Assembly (NCBI GenBank): GCA_038380435.1
Contig: JAWZYU010000027.1
Coordinates: 5,701,156 to 5,765,155, forward strand
Source: Ryuthela nishihirai
Lineage: Eukaryota > Arthropoda > Arachnida > Araneae > Heptathelidae
Length of the DNA: 64,000 nucleotides
Reading direction: 5' to 3'
The notes under the pieces were generated by a model. That model did not search any database, was not told the origin of the DNA, and was given only the letters and a program-made list of their open reading frames with translations. Position numbers and translations under genes: made by a program. Numbering within the stretch: the stretch's first letter is position 1; each line of letters opens with the position of its first letter. Positions 43,866 to 56,177 of the stretch are shown piece by piece.

Positions 43866-46800
43866 CTACGGAGGTACAACCAGACCGCGCAGTTTAATTC
43901 TCCAAGCATATCTGTCCTGAGCTACATCTGCTGCATCCGGCCACTGTACACCAATTCTAACAAGGTCCTGTTTGACATTGTCTGCCCACCGCATCCTAGG
44001 TCTCCCCCTCCTTCTGAGGCCTCTAGGCACACTGTTCATAACCCTATTCGCCAATCTATAATTATCCATACGGGCAACATGGCCAAACCAGCGGAGTCTC
44101 TCTCTGCACAATATGCTGCTTAAAGGAGGTTGCAAACTCCTTTGCCTAACCTCATCATTAGTTACAAAGTTAAACCACCTAATACCCAAGATACTGCGTA
44201 AGCATCTAGAATCAAAACCATCTAGTTTCCTGTTATCTTGCTTACACAGCGTCCAAGTTTCACTACCATAACTAACCCTAGAAAGAATCAAACTATTATA
44301 CAGTCTAATTTTAGTCTTTAGGTGTATACGCCTATTTCTCCACACTCTCCATAGATTCTTAAAAGTCCCGGCAGCAATACCTATTCGTCTGTTAATCTCA
44401 TGCCGCACATCACCAGTATCTGTTACATAGCTCCCAAGGTAATTAAACTGTGATACCTGCTCAAGACTGCAACCATTCAGATTAACTTAATCACAGCCTG
44501 CCTGACCAATTTTCATCACTTTAGTTTTCTCTCTGTTTATAACCAAACCTACTCTACTACCAGTCTCATCAACAGCTCGAATGAAAGAGTTCATCTCATC
44601 AACATCATTTGCCAAAAGGGCTAAATCATCAGCATAATCTAAATCAGAAATTTTCGTATCTCCAGCCCATTTAAGGCCAAAAGCTTTCCCTTGAAGTGAA
44701 TTTCGCATAACATAATCAACAACCAAACTAAAGAGAAAAGGAGACAAAATGCACCCTTGTCGAACACCAGAAGTAATGCTAAACCAATTGCTACAAGACT
44801 TACCAACCCTCACACATGACTCAGTGTTATTATAGAGAGCTTTCATTATGTTAACTAACTTGTCTGGTATACCATATGATCTCACAATCAACCACAAATT
44901 ATGACGATCAACAGAGTCGAAAGCCTTTTTGAAATCAACAAAGCTAGCAACCAAAGGTTTCTGAAACTCTAAACATTTCTCAAGAATCTGCCTAATTGAA
45001 AATATCTGATCTACACATCCCCTACCACTTCTGAATCCACATTGCTCATCACGCAATTGCCTGTCAACCAGATTCTTAATTCTATTAAGCACAATCATGG
45101 AAAGAACTTTACCTGGAACGGAGAGTAGGCTGATACCCCTATAGTTATCACAAGAACTACGATCACCTTTTTTGAAAATAGGGATAATAATAGCTCTGGT
45201 AAAATCTTTAGGAACCATGCCTTTATCATAAAAGTTATTCAAAATTTCAGTCATCCAAATGGTAACTGAAACATTCCCAGCTCTGAGCATTTCCGTAGTA
45301 ATTTCATCCACCCCTGGGGATTTATGAAGTTTAAGTTTAGAAATAGCCAAACTAACTTCAGATTGTGTTATAGGGCCAACATTAAAGCCAACAATGCATC
45401 TATCATCATTGCAAACAATGGGAGTAGAACGAACCACATTGTTTAGAACATCACTGAAATGCTCAGCCCACCTAGCTATGACAGAATCCTCACCTTCTAT
45501 AACCTTGCCTTGTTTATCCTTCAATCCCTGTCTACCTGTTCGTTTTCTACCACACAAATCATTAACTATCTGGTACAGCTCTCTGCTGTTGTGCTGTCTA
45601 ACTGCTTCCTCAGCTTTGTCAACAAGGCCATCAAGCCAAAGATTCTTATCAGTAGCTAACTGACCCTTTACACGTTTATTAAGTTCTTTGTAATGCTTTC
45701 TATTAGGACTAGTAGGGTACTGATTAAGGACATTCCTGCAGTTCCTTCTTTCTGAAATAAGCTCAAGTGCCTTATCACTTAAATAATTCTGCCTCCTCTG
45801 CTCCTTTTTCCCTAAAAGAGTACTGTTAGTTTCCAAAAAAACCTGTTTAAAATGGCCCCATTCTTCCTCAACTTCAGTATTAAGCAAACCATGACTGTCA
45901 TAATGACTAAGTAACCTATCATGGTAAGCTTTAGCTATAACTGGGTCTTTCAGAGCTTCAGTATTAAAGGTAAATTTTTTAACCCTAGCACAACACTTTT
46001 TAAGTTTAAGTTGCAAGACACTTTTAACAAGGTAATGGTCAGATCCAATTTCAGCTCCCCTATATGCCCTGGTATTTCTAACAGAACTAGCCCATTTGCT
46101 ATTAATTAATATATAATCAATCATATTCTTATGCAGCCCATCAGGTGAAACCCATGTGTGTTTATGTATGTCGCGGTGTTTGTAATATGTGTTAGTTATT
46201 CTGAAACCATTTAGTTTACTTACCTGTAGGAGACGTTGCCCATTGCCATTGCAGCTACCAATACCAAAAGGGCCTATTACTCCTCCCCAAAGGTCAGAGT
46301 CGGTACCAACTTTGGCATTGAAGTCACCAAGAACAAGGGTAATATCTCCTTTCTTGACAGAATTCAAAATATCCTGAAGTTGTCTGTAAAACCTATCCTT
46401 CTCATCCTCATCAGAATTCTCAGTGGGGGCATAACAGCAGATAACATTCAAGTCTTTAATGCTTGTCTGAAATTTTGCTGTAAGAAACCTTTCATTAATG
46501 CACTCATATCCTAGAAGAGCATCACTAGCATGTCTGCTGAGCAGCAGACCCACGCCTTGGTGATGCTTTCCATCCTCCCTCCCTGTAAAGAGAAATTTAA
46601 AGTTATTTTTAAGTATCTCACCTTTACCTGTCCATCTGGTCTCTTGCAAGCCTAGAATATCTAGGTTATAGCGCTGGAATTCCTGCATGAGGACATCAAG
46701 AGAATAATCTCTATGTAATGTCCTCACGTTCCACGTTCCTGCAGAGAGAAAATGATTAGTAGGATTTTTAAAGAAATTAGGTTTATTGAGATTGGTAGGG

Positions 46801-47036
46801 CCAACAATATCAAACAGCCCCCTGATCGCAAGCATGGGGCAAAGACTTGTTCCTCCTCCGCTAAAGGCTGAAGTCACCAATGCTGGTAGGAACTTCAGGC
46901 ACCACCTTTTCAAGTGGACTTTTTCAAGAACCATATGGCCTGCCTGAGACACATTACTCCAGTTTAGGCTTGACGATGCCCAACTAGCTAAGTAAGGTTC
47001 AGGTACCTGTGATGGCCTCTGATTAGGATTATCCAC
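43866..47036 (-). pseudogene. LINE E ORF2 (endonuclease and reverse transcriptase), one nonsense codon
   Basis: The frame spans 1056 codons before its TAG at 43866-43868, interrupted only by TAA at codon 850 (44487-44489), where sister copies read TCA. An APE endonuclease comes first: TWNVRTL with N103, LQETRW with E132, [11 protein letters not shown] near 228 and SDHYLV near 325. The reverse transcriptase follows: NYRGISLLSVPGK, GFRSGRGC, FVDFKKAFDSVD, SGVRQGCILSPF and YADD at 801-804. The C-terminus holds RLRWFGHVARM and RRGRPRMRWADNV. The frame opens upstream with GTG; the first ATG is codon 35, which still precedes the endonuclease. Craniofacial-development-protein-2-like database entries are such LINE frames. 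Confidence 0.95.
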
Positions 47037-47490
47037 CAGCTGATATAAGGTATCCCATGCCTCTGTTCACTTAGAGCTGGCAACCCAGAAGCAAACAGAA
47101 AACACAGTGGCAGACTCTCCCCCAACAGAGGCCCACCAGTGCAGCAAGTCCAGGATCCATAATCAAGCTCAAATCCATAAACAAGTCCAGTCTAGTAGGT
47201 ATAAATATTCAGCACCAGGACCCTGTGAAGTTGACCACTCCTCAGCAGGGTTGAAAAAAAAGAAAAAAGTGGCCATAGATGACCAGATCAGTAGGCCATA
47301 CTGAACTGGCAGCCCTCCCCTTCCGTTCCCTTCCAAAAGAGAATATCTCTTTTGAAAGGTACTAACGGCCTGTACCACGAGAAGGCTGGGTCGGACATTA
47401 GGTGCTAGACCTGGCCGGTTCTGTGCATCATCAGTAGGGATTGGTACACAGCTCTCCTTCCAGTTTACGCCTAGCTACCATTTACAAGAC
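47037..47490 (-). promoter_or_regulatory. LINE E 5' leader
   Basis: About 454 bp precede the main frame. The leader shares CTTCTCGTGGTACAGGCC and an inverted motif AAAAGAGATATTCTCTTTT with copies A, D and G. RTE-type elements carry internal promoters in this region, so promoter activity is an inference. A 69-codon frame (47169-47378) lies inside and is of doubtful meaning. Confidence 0.55.
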
Positions 47491-49345
47491 AGCATTACAG
47501 AGAGTTTATTAAACGGTGTAAAGGATCAGTTAGTTGCTGATGAGAATCTTTGGCTTCATGGCTTGCCTGACAAATCCGAGAAAGCAGTTAGACAGCACAA
47601 CAGAAGAGAGCTGTGTCAGATAGTTAATGTTTTGTGTGGAAGTTCATGGATTGAAGAATAAACAAGATAAGGTTATAGAAGAAGAGGATTCTGTCATGGC
47701 GAGGTGGTCTGAGCATTTCAATGATGTTCTTAAACAATGTGGTTAGTTCTACTCCCATTTTTTGTAATGATGATAGATGATTATTGGCTTTAATGGCCTT
47801 CACTGGCCTATAAATACACTCTGAAGTTATTTTGGCTGTTTCTAAACTTAAACTGCATAAATCCCCAAGGGTAAATGAAATTATTACGGAAATGCTTAGA
47901 TCTGGGAATGTTTCCGTACCACATGGATGACTGAAATTTTGAATATCTTTTATGATAAAGGCGTTGTTCCTAAGGATTTTACCAGAGCTATTATTATCCC
48001 TATTTTTTAAAAAGGAGCTCGCAGTTCTTGTGATAATTATAGAGGTGTCAGCCTATTTTCTGTTCCAGGTAAAGTTCTTTGCATGATTGTGCATAGTGAA
48101 CAAATTAATCTGGTTGATTAAGAGACAGGCAATTCCGTGATGAGCATTATGGATTCAACAATGGTACGGGATGTGTAGATCAGATATTTTAACTCACGCA
48201 GATTCTTGAGAGTTTCGTTTGTTTAGAGTTTCAGAAACCTTTGGTTGCTAGCTTTACTAATTTCAAAAAGGCTTTTGATTCTGTTGATCTCATATTTTGT
48301 GGTTGATTGTGTGATCGTATGGCATATCAGAAAAACAATTAACGTAATAAAAGTTCTCTTTAATAACACTGAGTCATGTGTGAGAGTTCGTAAGGCTTGT
48401 AGCAATTGGTTTAGCATTACTTCTGGTGTTCGACAAAGGTGCACTTTTGTCTCCTTTTCTCTTTAGTTTGGTTATTGATTATGTTATGCAAAATTCACTG
48501 CAAGGAAAAGATTTTGGCCTTAAATGGACTGGAGATACGAAAATTTCTGATTTAGATTATGCTGATGATTTAGTCCTTTTGGCAAATGATGTTGATGAGA
48601 TGAACTCTTTCATTCGAGCTGTTGATGAAACTGGTAGTAGTGTAGGCTTCTTGGCTATAGACAGAAAGAAAACTGAAATGATGAAATTTTTGCAGGCAAG
48701 CTGTGATTCAGTTAATCTGAATGGTTGCAGCCTTTAGCAGGTGTCACAATTTAATTTTCTTGGGAGCTATGTAACAGATACTGGTGATGTGCGTCATGAG
48801 ATTAACAGACGAATAGGGATTGCTGCCGGGACTTTTAAGAATCTATGGAGAGTGTGGAGAAATAGGCGTATACACCTAAAGACTAAAATTAGACTATATA
48901 ATAGTTTGGTTATTTCTAGGGTTAGTTATGGTAGTGAAACTTGGACGCTGTGTAAGCAAGATAACAGGAAACTAGATGCTTTTGATTCCAGATGCTTCGC
49001 AGTATCTTGGGTATTAGGTGGTTCAACTTTGTAATAATGATGAGGTCAGGTAAAGGAGTCGGCAACCTCGTTTAGCAGCATATTGTGCAGATCGAAACTC
49101 CGTTGGTTTGACCATGTTGCCCGTATGGATAATTTTAGATTAGCGAATAGGGTATGAGCGGTGTGTCTAAAGGCTTCAGAAAGAGGGGAAGACATAGGAT
49201 GCGGAGGGTAGACAATGTCAAATAGGACCTTGTTGGAATTGTTGTTCAGTGGCCAGATGCAGCAGATGTAGCTCAGGACAGACATGCTTGAAGAACTAAA
49301 TTGCACGGTCTGGTTGAACCTCCATAGCATGACCATGGTATGACC
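47491..49345 (+). mobile_element. RTE-like LINE copy F, 3' piece
   Basis: It resumes at AGCATTACAGAGAG and continues to the HVARM block near 49110 and TGGTTGAACCTCCATAGC near 49310. Reverse transcriptase remnants include SGVRQ and DLDYADDLVLLANDV near 48560. Many stops and shifts mark it as older than LINE E, in line with the nesting. The 3' tail is lost. Confidence 0.93.
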
Positions 49346-50560
49346 TGGAAGAGCTGGAAAGCTGTTTAGTTTTTCCTAATTAATTGCTTAATGTTCAGCT
49401 TGATATTTTTGCTTTTATTGTTTTGAGGATCTATATCAAGTGTTTTATTTGATAATTTGTTATGCTTGAAAATATGTTCTATATTTTCTACTTGAATCTG
49501 TCATGTAATTATTTATGCTTTAATAAATTTGAATTTTTAAAATCGAAATTGTTTATTACTTATTGTTTAGAAATTTCGTTCTCAGAGAAATTTGATCTTC
49601 GTGGTCGCCAAAATCTCCACATTTCCAACTCCAGCCCGTACCCGCAATTGCAACTTAAGGAAATAATCATCGAATGTTTTTCCCTCTCTCTCAGCATGAG
49701 GACAACTTAGGAGGTTGTGTATTTCTGTGTTGGAGAGTTCTCAGAATCAGCAGAACATTGTGAATGGGAATCAACTGTGCAGCCTCCAAGTCTTTCCCTT
49801 TGCCATTGCGTCTCACAGGAGGATTTATAACATAGCAATAATCACTAAAAATATAAGTTATTATGTTTCTTTTCTGGTGTCGTATTTCTGCTGACGTTTC
49901 ACCTTTCTCGCATATTTTAAAATTTTCCACACTACATGGAAGGTAGGTTCATGAAAGTTTTCAATGCAGAATGAGGTTGTGCTAGTAGATATTGTTTAAT
50001 CATTAACTTTGATTTGATAAATCTCGGTAAAACTGATGTTAATTTTTCATATCAGGGTAAATTTTGCTATTTTCTGGAATAGTTAGAAGTTATTGAAAAT
50101 GTAAACTGGTAGGGTTTTTAACTCTTGAAAAGTTCTATCCAGATTTACAATAGTGCAAAGTCTTTAAAAGTTCTATTAAAGCTACAAATATATTATCATT
50201 AATATTACGTTAATTTAAAACTTTTCAATTTTTTCAGCTGTGCTCTACTTTGTATATGGTGATTCCAAATGGTCTGATTTCGTTTTGAAAAAACTACAAG
50301 ATATAGAGAAACGAAACCTAAAAAAAGCAACAAACAACGGAAAGGCAAAACACTCTGAAAGCTACAGACTAAAATATTCAACAAATTTCAAGCTCAAAAT
50401 GTCCACGATCCACACATTGAACTTGAATGGTGTACAAGAAATGTTTTTTTTTGTCTTTTTGGATCAGCCGAGGTAGGCCCATATCCTCTTTGCCGATTTC
50501 CGCAGATTTAATTTCCTCTTCTTCTATCTGTGAGGTTTTGTCAAAAATGGGAGATATATT
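49346..50560. other. Unassigned AT-rich stretch
   Basis: No supported gene. A 78-codon frame at 50240-50476 is lysine rich, has no known domain and overlaps no other feature; chance is the simplest reading. Confidence 0.45.
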
Positions 50561-50765
50561 ATAAAAAATAAATAAATACCCCCTCAAGCAGCTGCTTGCC
50601 ACAGAGGTCTGACAGGAGCCTGTCAGTCTATATGCCATAGTAGAAGGTCTGTGAGGATGGCAGGACCTCAGCAGAAAAACGACACATACATCCATGCCTT
50701 ACCCGGGTCTCGAACCCAGGTCCCTTAGATCCGTAGTCAAGCACGCTAACCACTCGGCCATGGGA
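50561..50765 (-). mobile_element. SINE-B copy 5, full length
   Basis: It runs from AAAAATAAATAAATA through CCCCCTCAAGCAGCTGCTTG to the head complement CTAACCACTCGGCCATGGG. The B box reads GGGTCTCGAACCCAGG on the plus strand. It is one of the best copies here. Confidence 0.93.
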
Positions 50766-52624
50766 CGGCTAGATATATTATGCATCTGGAAAATTTTCGA
50801 CTTTGAAGAGAAAATTAAAACTTTTTTATTGAAGATTTTATATAAGAGTGCTGATTTTAAATCGCTTTGGAATTAGTTTCCTTTTTTTAGCTTGTCAATT
50901 GATATTTTCGTTTCTTCCTATAGATACGTTTCGCAAAAGTTTTATCACATATATTTATTTGCTTTCTGGCTTTGCGAGTTATGTACTCAGAGGATGCTAC
51001 TGTCCTTTTGTTTCATTTTACGTTTATTTGTATATTTTTTTATCTTCTTTATTTCCCCTCAAATCATTTAATCGAAATAAATATTGTAACTGTTATATTT
51101 CCTGCAAACAATCTATGTAGCTTTGCAGGACAACTAAAATTCTCTCTGTAACATATTATTATGAGAAAAATAAAGATTCATTTATTAAAAGAAGAAAAAA
51201 AAATATGCTCATCCATTGCTTGTTATGGAGGTTTCAAGCAGAATGTGTCATCAAGCACTACAGAACTTCAAAGAATTTAAAACAAAAATGCTATTGGGAA
51301 AAAAAAACTGATTGTCATTATATTGGCAAGAATCTGAATATCGTTTTCATGTGTACAAATATTAAACCTAAATACCGAAGAACATGCTAAAAGCCGTTTA
51401 TTTTTAAGTGTTCGTTTCCATTCCGTAAGTTTTTTTTTGTATGCCTATGTTTTTGAAAATAATTTTTTTTAAACCTCTCAGATTATTTTTAATCACTCCA
51501 TATTAAACTGAGAGGCTCTTGTCAGATCTTTCTGACAAGCAGATGTTTCCGAAAAAATTTATGTTTATGGCGAATTTGAATTGAAATTGACTTTAGCGCT
51601 TTAAAGTTAAATTCAATTGCTATTCTTTCCACAGTATCAAAGATCATCATGTTATTGAACTGTAAGTCTGCATTCAGAGTTAATTAACATATCCAAATGA
51701 ATGTGGAAGATTACGAAAAGAAATGGCACATCTCAAGTTTAAGTTTTGTTTTCAAATTGCTAAAAGTAATCATAACGAAAACTGCTACCAACAGATAAAC
51801 AATTCTCAACAATCTAACCATCCCCAAAATGTACACATAATTCCAAACGCCCAGCAACATCACAGACAGTAAAGCTAGAGCCAAGCAAACATTTTCAGCG
51901 AATTTTTAAGCAATAAAAACAAAGAAGTATTTTCAACAGCATTGCTCAAGGTCACGAACAAGGTTAATAACTCCGATGCCTTGTTTCGTGCACAATACAT
52001 TTTCCTTTGTTATCCCTTTGATGTTAACAAAATGGAAGTAAAATAAAAATATGAGCTATAAAATTAGGTTTTGGCGGTTCAGTCGAGAAAGGAGAATTTG
52101 TATACTCAAATTTATAAAACTTCGATGTAGTTCAACGCTCGTGTGGTAAACAAAAGATTTTATGAAAGATTAAATTTTGATCTTGAAGTTACTTAAAATA
52201 AAATCAAGGTTAATGAATTACACTAGGCAATTGCCAGCAAACTTGTAATATGGCTTAAATGTCATTGGCTGCCTATTAGTGAAGAAAAGTTAGTTTTTTG
52301 CTGAAAGCCTCTGATACTGCCCCTGAAGTATAAAGTTTCTTGTTGTCAGGCAGCAGAGAATAAAGAAAAATAATTCTCCTTTCCACTCAGTTAAACACCA
52401 ACCGGGTAACACACAAAAAAAGGTAAAGTAGAAATTATAAATCCGCCACCCTCGGAACCAAGAACGAGACGGAATTAAGAATATTCCGGTTTTTTGAAAG
52501 TGCTGCTCATAGCCTAAGTACATAAGGAAAATCGTGACTATTGAGGGATAAAACAAAAGAAAACTTTTTATAATTTACTACTGTGAACAAAATGTTCGGG
52601 GGCTAAATTAATATTTGGAAAATT
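50766..52624. other. Unassigned AT-rich stretch
   Basis: About 1.9 kb without a supported gene, transposon or repeat. Confidence 0.45.
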
Positions 52625-52935
52625 ATGAAGCTTTCCGGCTATTTGGATGGATCTCCTTCAAAGTAGCTCCTTGACAAGGTATGTATACACCAATTCCAAT
52701 GCTTTCTGGAAGCTTTCTCGATATGATTTTTCCCAATTACTAATTGATTTTATGTCGCGTTCTGAATAATGGCCTTCCAAGGGGGTGGGGGATGCTTTAA
52801 GTGAGGAAACACAAAAAATCAGAGGGAACCAGACCCGGTGAGCTTATGGCGGACGGGTGATGGATTGTTTCGTAGGAAATTCTTGAATAGAAAGCGTTGA
52901 GTACGCATGGGCGTTGTCTCGATGCGAGCGACAAT
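52625..52935 (-). pseudogene. mariner-like transposase, C-terminal fragment
   Basis: The minus strand gives DNAHAYSTLSIQEFLTKQSI, close to the second catalytic block of mariner transposases (DNA..H.A), then a damaged final block and LEGHYSERDIKSISNWEKSY with ESFQKALELVYI, the usual C-terminal helices. Frames are interrupted by stops. Nothing N-terminal was recognised to the right. A palindrome with mariner-like ends lies 140 bases further and may belong to the same element. Confidence 0.65.
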
Positions 52936-53073
52936 TCATTTAAAAATGAGACGAAAGACATGAAACACACGCTAAATTAGACTGAGCGCAGATAAATTGG
53001 GTATTAATTAGTTAGAGTGTCTAGATGAGTCACTGAATTTGTTAACAAGTCTCAATTAGCTATTACAATTTTG

Positions 53074-53273
53074 AGAAACAATTAATCTCAAAATTTAAAG
53101 ATTCTAGACCTTTGATTTAATTTTGAAATACATTATGTACGCAGTGTGATCCAGGTTTCAGTTTCAGGAAACAGAATCAGTCCCCGAACTTTTTGGATCA
53201 CACTGCGTATATAATGTATTTCAAAATTCAATGAAAGGTCTAGAATCTTTAAATTTTGAGATTAATTGTTTCA
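53074..53273. repeat. Long inverted repeat with mariner-like ends inside
   Basis: Two arms of about 80 bp face each other across some 38 bases. They share AACAATTAATCTCAAAATTT, AAGATTCTAGACCTTT and GCAGTGTGATCCA, with only three or so mismatches. GCAGTGTGATCCA is typical of mariner/Tc1 terminal repeats, but the inverted symmetry extends some 65 bp beyond it. Confidence 0.85.
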
Positions 53274-53555
53274 TTTGCCTTTCCATAGCAGAATAGGTAG
53301 GATATTTTCAAAAAAGAGTACTTTTGAAAAAGTACGGGAATATTTAATTATAATTTCGAGTGATGGATTATTAACGTGCTATTGCATTTACAGTTCCCAA
53401 CATTATTTCCTAGATGATCCTAGATTATTTCCATCGTTAATTAATGCTCACTGTAGTCTTCTTTATTCATATTTCGTTTTTAACTATCCCTTCCATTCTG
53501 GTGACTCTACAATGGCAATTGTTAGGTTCGGTGAAATGCAATAGTCTTTCGCCAA

Positions 53556-53951
53556 AGGGGCGGGGGTGGCTCAGTCGGTAGCGCGCCAGGCTCGTAATCT
53601 GTAGTTCCCAGGCTCGAGTCCCAGCTGGGTGAGCGTTGAGATTTATCTCCGCAAAATTCCCCGCCCTGCCCACGGTCAGTAGGGGGCACCGATGGGCTTG
53701 GAAAGGCCGCCGTCCGTCGGATGGGACGTTAAGCCGTGGCGCCGTGTGCGGGAGAGCCATACCTCGTGCACGTTAAAGAACATGCTGGATGGCCTTGACG
53801 GGAGGCTACCATCTGTCTCCCAACAGCTGTTCCAGTGGGTCCCTTCCCCCAACCTTCTCTGAGCCTTCGGGGTCCATGTGACCTGGCCATTTAGCCCATG
53901 GTGTGCAAAAACGTGCCGCTCAGAGGTAAAACAACCCAACCCAACCCAACG
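53556..53951 (+). mobile_element. SINE-A copy 15, full length
   Basis: Head, body and a long AACCCAACCCAACCCAAC-type tail are intact. The duplication TTCGCCAA is at 53548-53555 and 53952-53959. It is close to the window consensus. Confidence 0.94.
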
Positions 53952-53959
53952 TTCGCCAA

Positions 53960-54399
53960 CAACAGGAGTTAATTTGGTATTTTTTACCTTTTATGACAGG
54001 TGAGATCGTTGTTCTTAAGCTCCACAAATCAAAATGTTAGGATGGATAGTAACAGTGAAGAAAAATTTATTTTCATGTTTTGAAATACAATTCTGAATTA
54101 TTTGGATTTGTAGATCAATGGATAATAATGTTTCTGAAAAACCATGTGACTTTTGCAGAAAATTGCATAATCAGGTTTTGAAACGTTTTCTGATAGCAGA
54201 ATCGTTGCAAACATCCTAAATTAACATAACATTGCAATAACCGTAACTGCATGTATCAGAACTAATTTAATAGCCATTTGAAAATTAAGGCGTCTTTTAG
54301 TCGACAGGTATGCATTTTTTTCCCTAGGAATGGAAATAGCTCAGATTGGGAAAAAAAGTATAATGAGTGAGAATTGGGATATCAATGTATTGTCAATAT
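53960..54399. other. AT-rich spacer
   Basis: No supported feature. Confidence 0.45.
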
Positions 54400-54539
54400 T
54401 GAAACGGTAGCTAAGTATTCACTGGAAGCAGAGCAATGCATCAACCCCGGTGATGATGCACAAAACGGGCCAAGCCTTGCACGTAAAATCCGAACACGCC
54501 TTCTCGTGGTGCAAGCCATTCGAGAGATACTCTCTTGAG

Positions 54540-55181
54540 CAGGCATGTCAAACTCGTTAACCACCGAGGGCCATATTAAGTATTATATATTAAATCGCGG
54601 GCCGCAAAACAAAAAAAAAACAAATGGAAATAAAGATCAATCATAGCTTTTATTATAAACAAATCAATACATACAAAATAATAATACACAGAATATAAAC
54701 ATATTAAAAAATACATATGTATGTAGGAAAGTTTCTTTTTTTCAATTTAACATTATTTAAATAAAATAATATCATATTTTTTTGAAGAAATTTGGCAACG
54801 TTTTTCATTAATCAAATCTTCAAAATTTGGTTGAATTTGTTGAGCTGTAGTTATTTTTAAAATTGCTTGCACATTCTTGTCTGTTAATCTTGATCTTTCC
54901 GCAGTTTTATTATTTTTTAAAGTGGAAAATAGTTGTTCGCACAAAATAGTTGTTCTCAATTCTACGATCGGGCTCCGACATATACATTTATGCGCAATAG
55001 TTTCCCTTATATATAAATGGAAATGTTTTCTGAAATACGTTTATTTAATTCATGTACCGTGTACGTACTTATAATTTTAATTAAAGAATCCAGTGTTGTC
55101 AAAAGTTAAATAAACGTATTGGTTATCAATCTTGGCGGGCAGCAGAACAGTTCCCGGCCGGCCGCGTGTTTGACATGCCTG
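54540..55181 (-). mobile_element. hAT-family transposon, internally deleted
   Basis: The ends are inverted: CAGGCATGTCAAACTCG at the left and GTTTGACATGCCTG at the right. The 8-bp duplication CTCTTGAG (54532-54539 and 55182-55189) is the hAT hallmark. At 642 bp it is far too short for a full hAT transposase and retains only a C-terminal piece on the minus strand. It lies in the 5' leader of LINE G. Confidence 0.95.
54753..54959 (-). pseudogene. hAT transposase C-terminal remnant
   Basis: The 68-residue minus frame has CEQLFSTLKNNKTAERSRLT followed by KITTAQQIQPNFEDLINEKR and CQIS. This matches the dimerisation end of hAT transposases, where the E(Q)LFS.MK..K...RSRL(T)D signature is typical, and resembles domesticated relatives of the GTF2IRD2/Charlie8 type. 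The remaining catalytic domain and the zinc finger are absent. The first methionine is not a real start. It is the leftover coding part of an internally deleted copy. Confidence 0.85.
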
Positions 55182-55963
55182 CTCTTGAGGAAGGGAACTG
55201 AAGCGGAGAGCTGCGAAATCATTGTGGCCTTACTTTACTCTAGACTACTATGGCTACTTTACTTTTTTTTCCACCCTACTGAGTAGTGGTCAACCACACA
55301 GGGTCGTGGTGCGGACCACATATACCAACCCGAATGTAATAATGGCTCTGAGCTTGATTGTGAATCCTGAATGGTGTGCTACTGTTGAGGGAAAATCTTA
55401 CGCTGTGTTTTCTGTTTGTTTGTGGGTTGACAACCGAAAGTGAATAGATTCACAGGATACGTTTTATTAGCTGGAGGATAATCCTGATCAGAGGTCATCG
55501 CAGGTACTTGAACCCTTACTACTGTGGGCATCGTCAAATTCTACATTGGAGGAAGTCTTCCAGTGTAGATGGCTTCAGCCTTTAGTGGTGGGGGAACGGG
55601 TCTTTGTCCCATGTCTGCGATTAGGGGACTGTTTGATATTGTCAGCATTCCCTCTCTAAATAAACAGTTTTTTTTTAAACATCTCACTAACCATTTTCTC
55701 TCCACAGGTTCTTGGAATGTGAGTCCTCTGCACAGCGTTTATTCTCTTGATGACCTCCCACCAGAACTCAACCTCAGCTTGCAAGAAACCAGATCAACAG
55801 ATAAAGGTCAGATACAAAATAATCTGAAAATTCTCTTTTCAGGAAGGGGAGACAAAACGTAACTCAAGGCGTGGTTTGCTTCTCAACAGACAAGCTAGTG
55901 ATGCTCTTCTAGGATATCAGTGAATAAATGAAAGGTTTCTTACAGCTAGTTTTCAGACAGGTA

Positions 55964-56177
55964 CAGTCGCTCAAAAAATATCCGAACACTACGGTTGATT
56001 ACAGAATTCAGAAAAAATATCTGGCAACGATAGTTTTAGAAATTAGCGATTTGGCAACCTTCGTGTCACGTGACACGAAGGTTGCCAGATCGATAATTTC
56101 TAAAACTATCGTTGCCAGATATTTTTCTTAATTCTGTAATCAACCATAGCGTTCGGATACTTTTTTGAGCGAAACTG
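55964..56177. mobile_element. Palindromic Tc1/mariner MITE, copy 3
   Basis: It has the same palindrome as at 1523 and 2931, inserted in the endonuclease part of LINE G with TA at 55962-55963 and 56178-56179. The arms meet in the TTCGTGTCACGTGACACGAA centre. The right end carries two extra A residues (GAGCGAAACTG). Confidence 0.92.

Larger units (their letters stand above)
43828..47490 (-). mobile_element. RTE-like LINE copy E, full length
   Basis: It is 3663 bp, inserted into LINE F with the 6-bp duplication AGCATT at 43822-43827 and 47491-47496. The element has a leader of about 450 bp, one long reading frame and a short 3' end with a CATCATCATC (GAT) tail on the plus strand. It is the best preserved copy here and defines the 5' terminus GTCTTGTAAATGGTAGC. 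Confidence 0.96.

Noticed and set aside
50240..50476. A lysine-rich 78-codon gene
   Set aside because: There is no domain, no homologous frame in the window, no visible splice or promoter context, and such lengths are expected by chance in sequence of this size.
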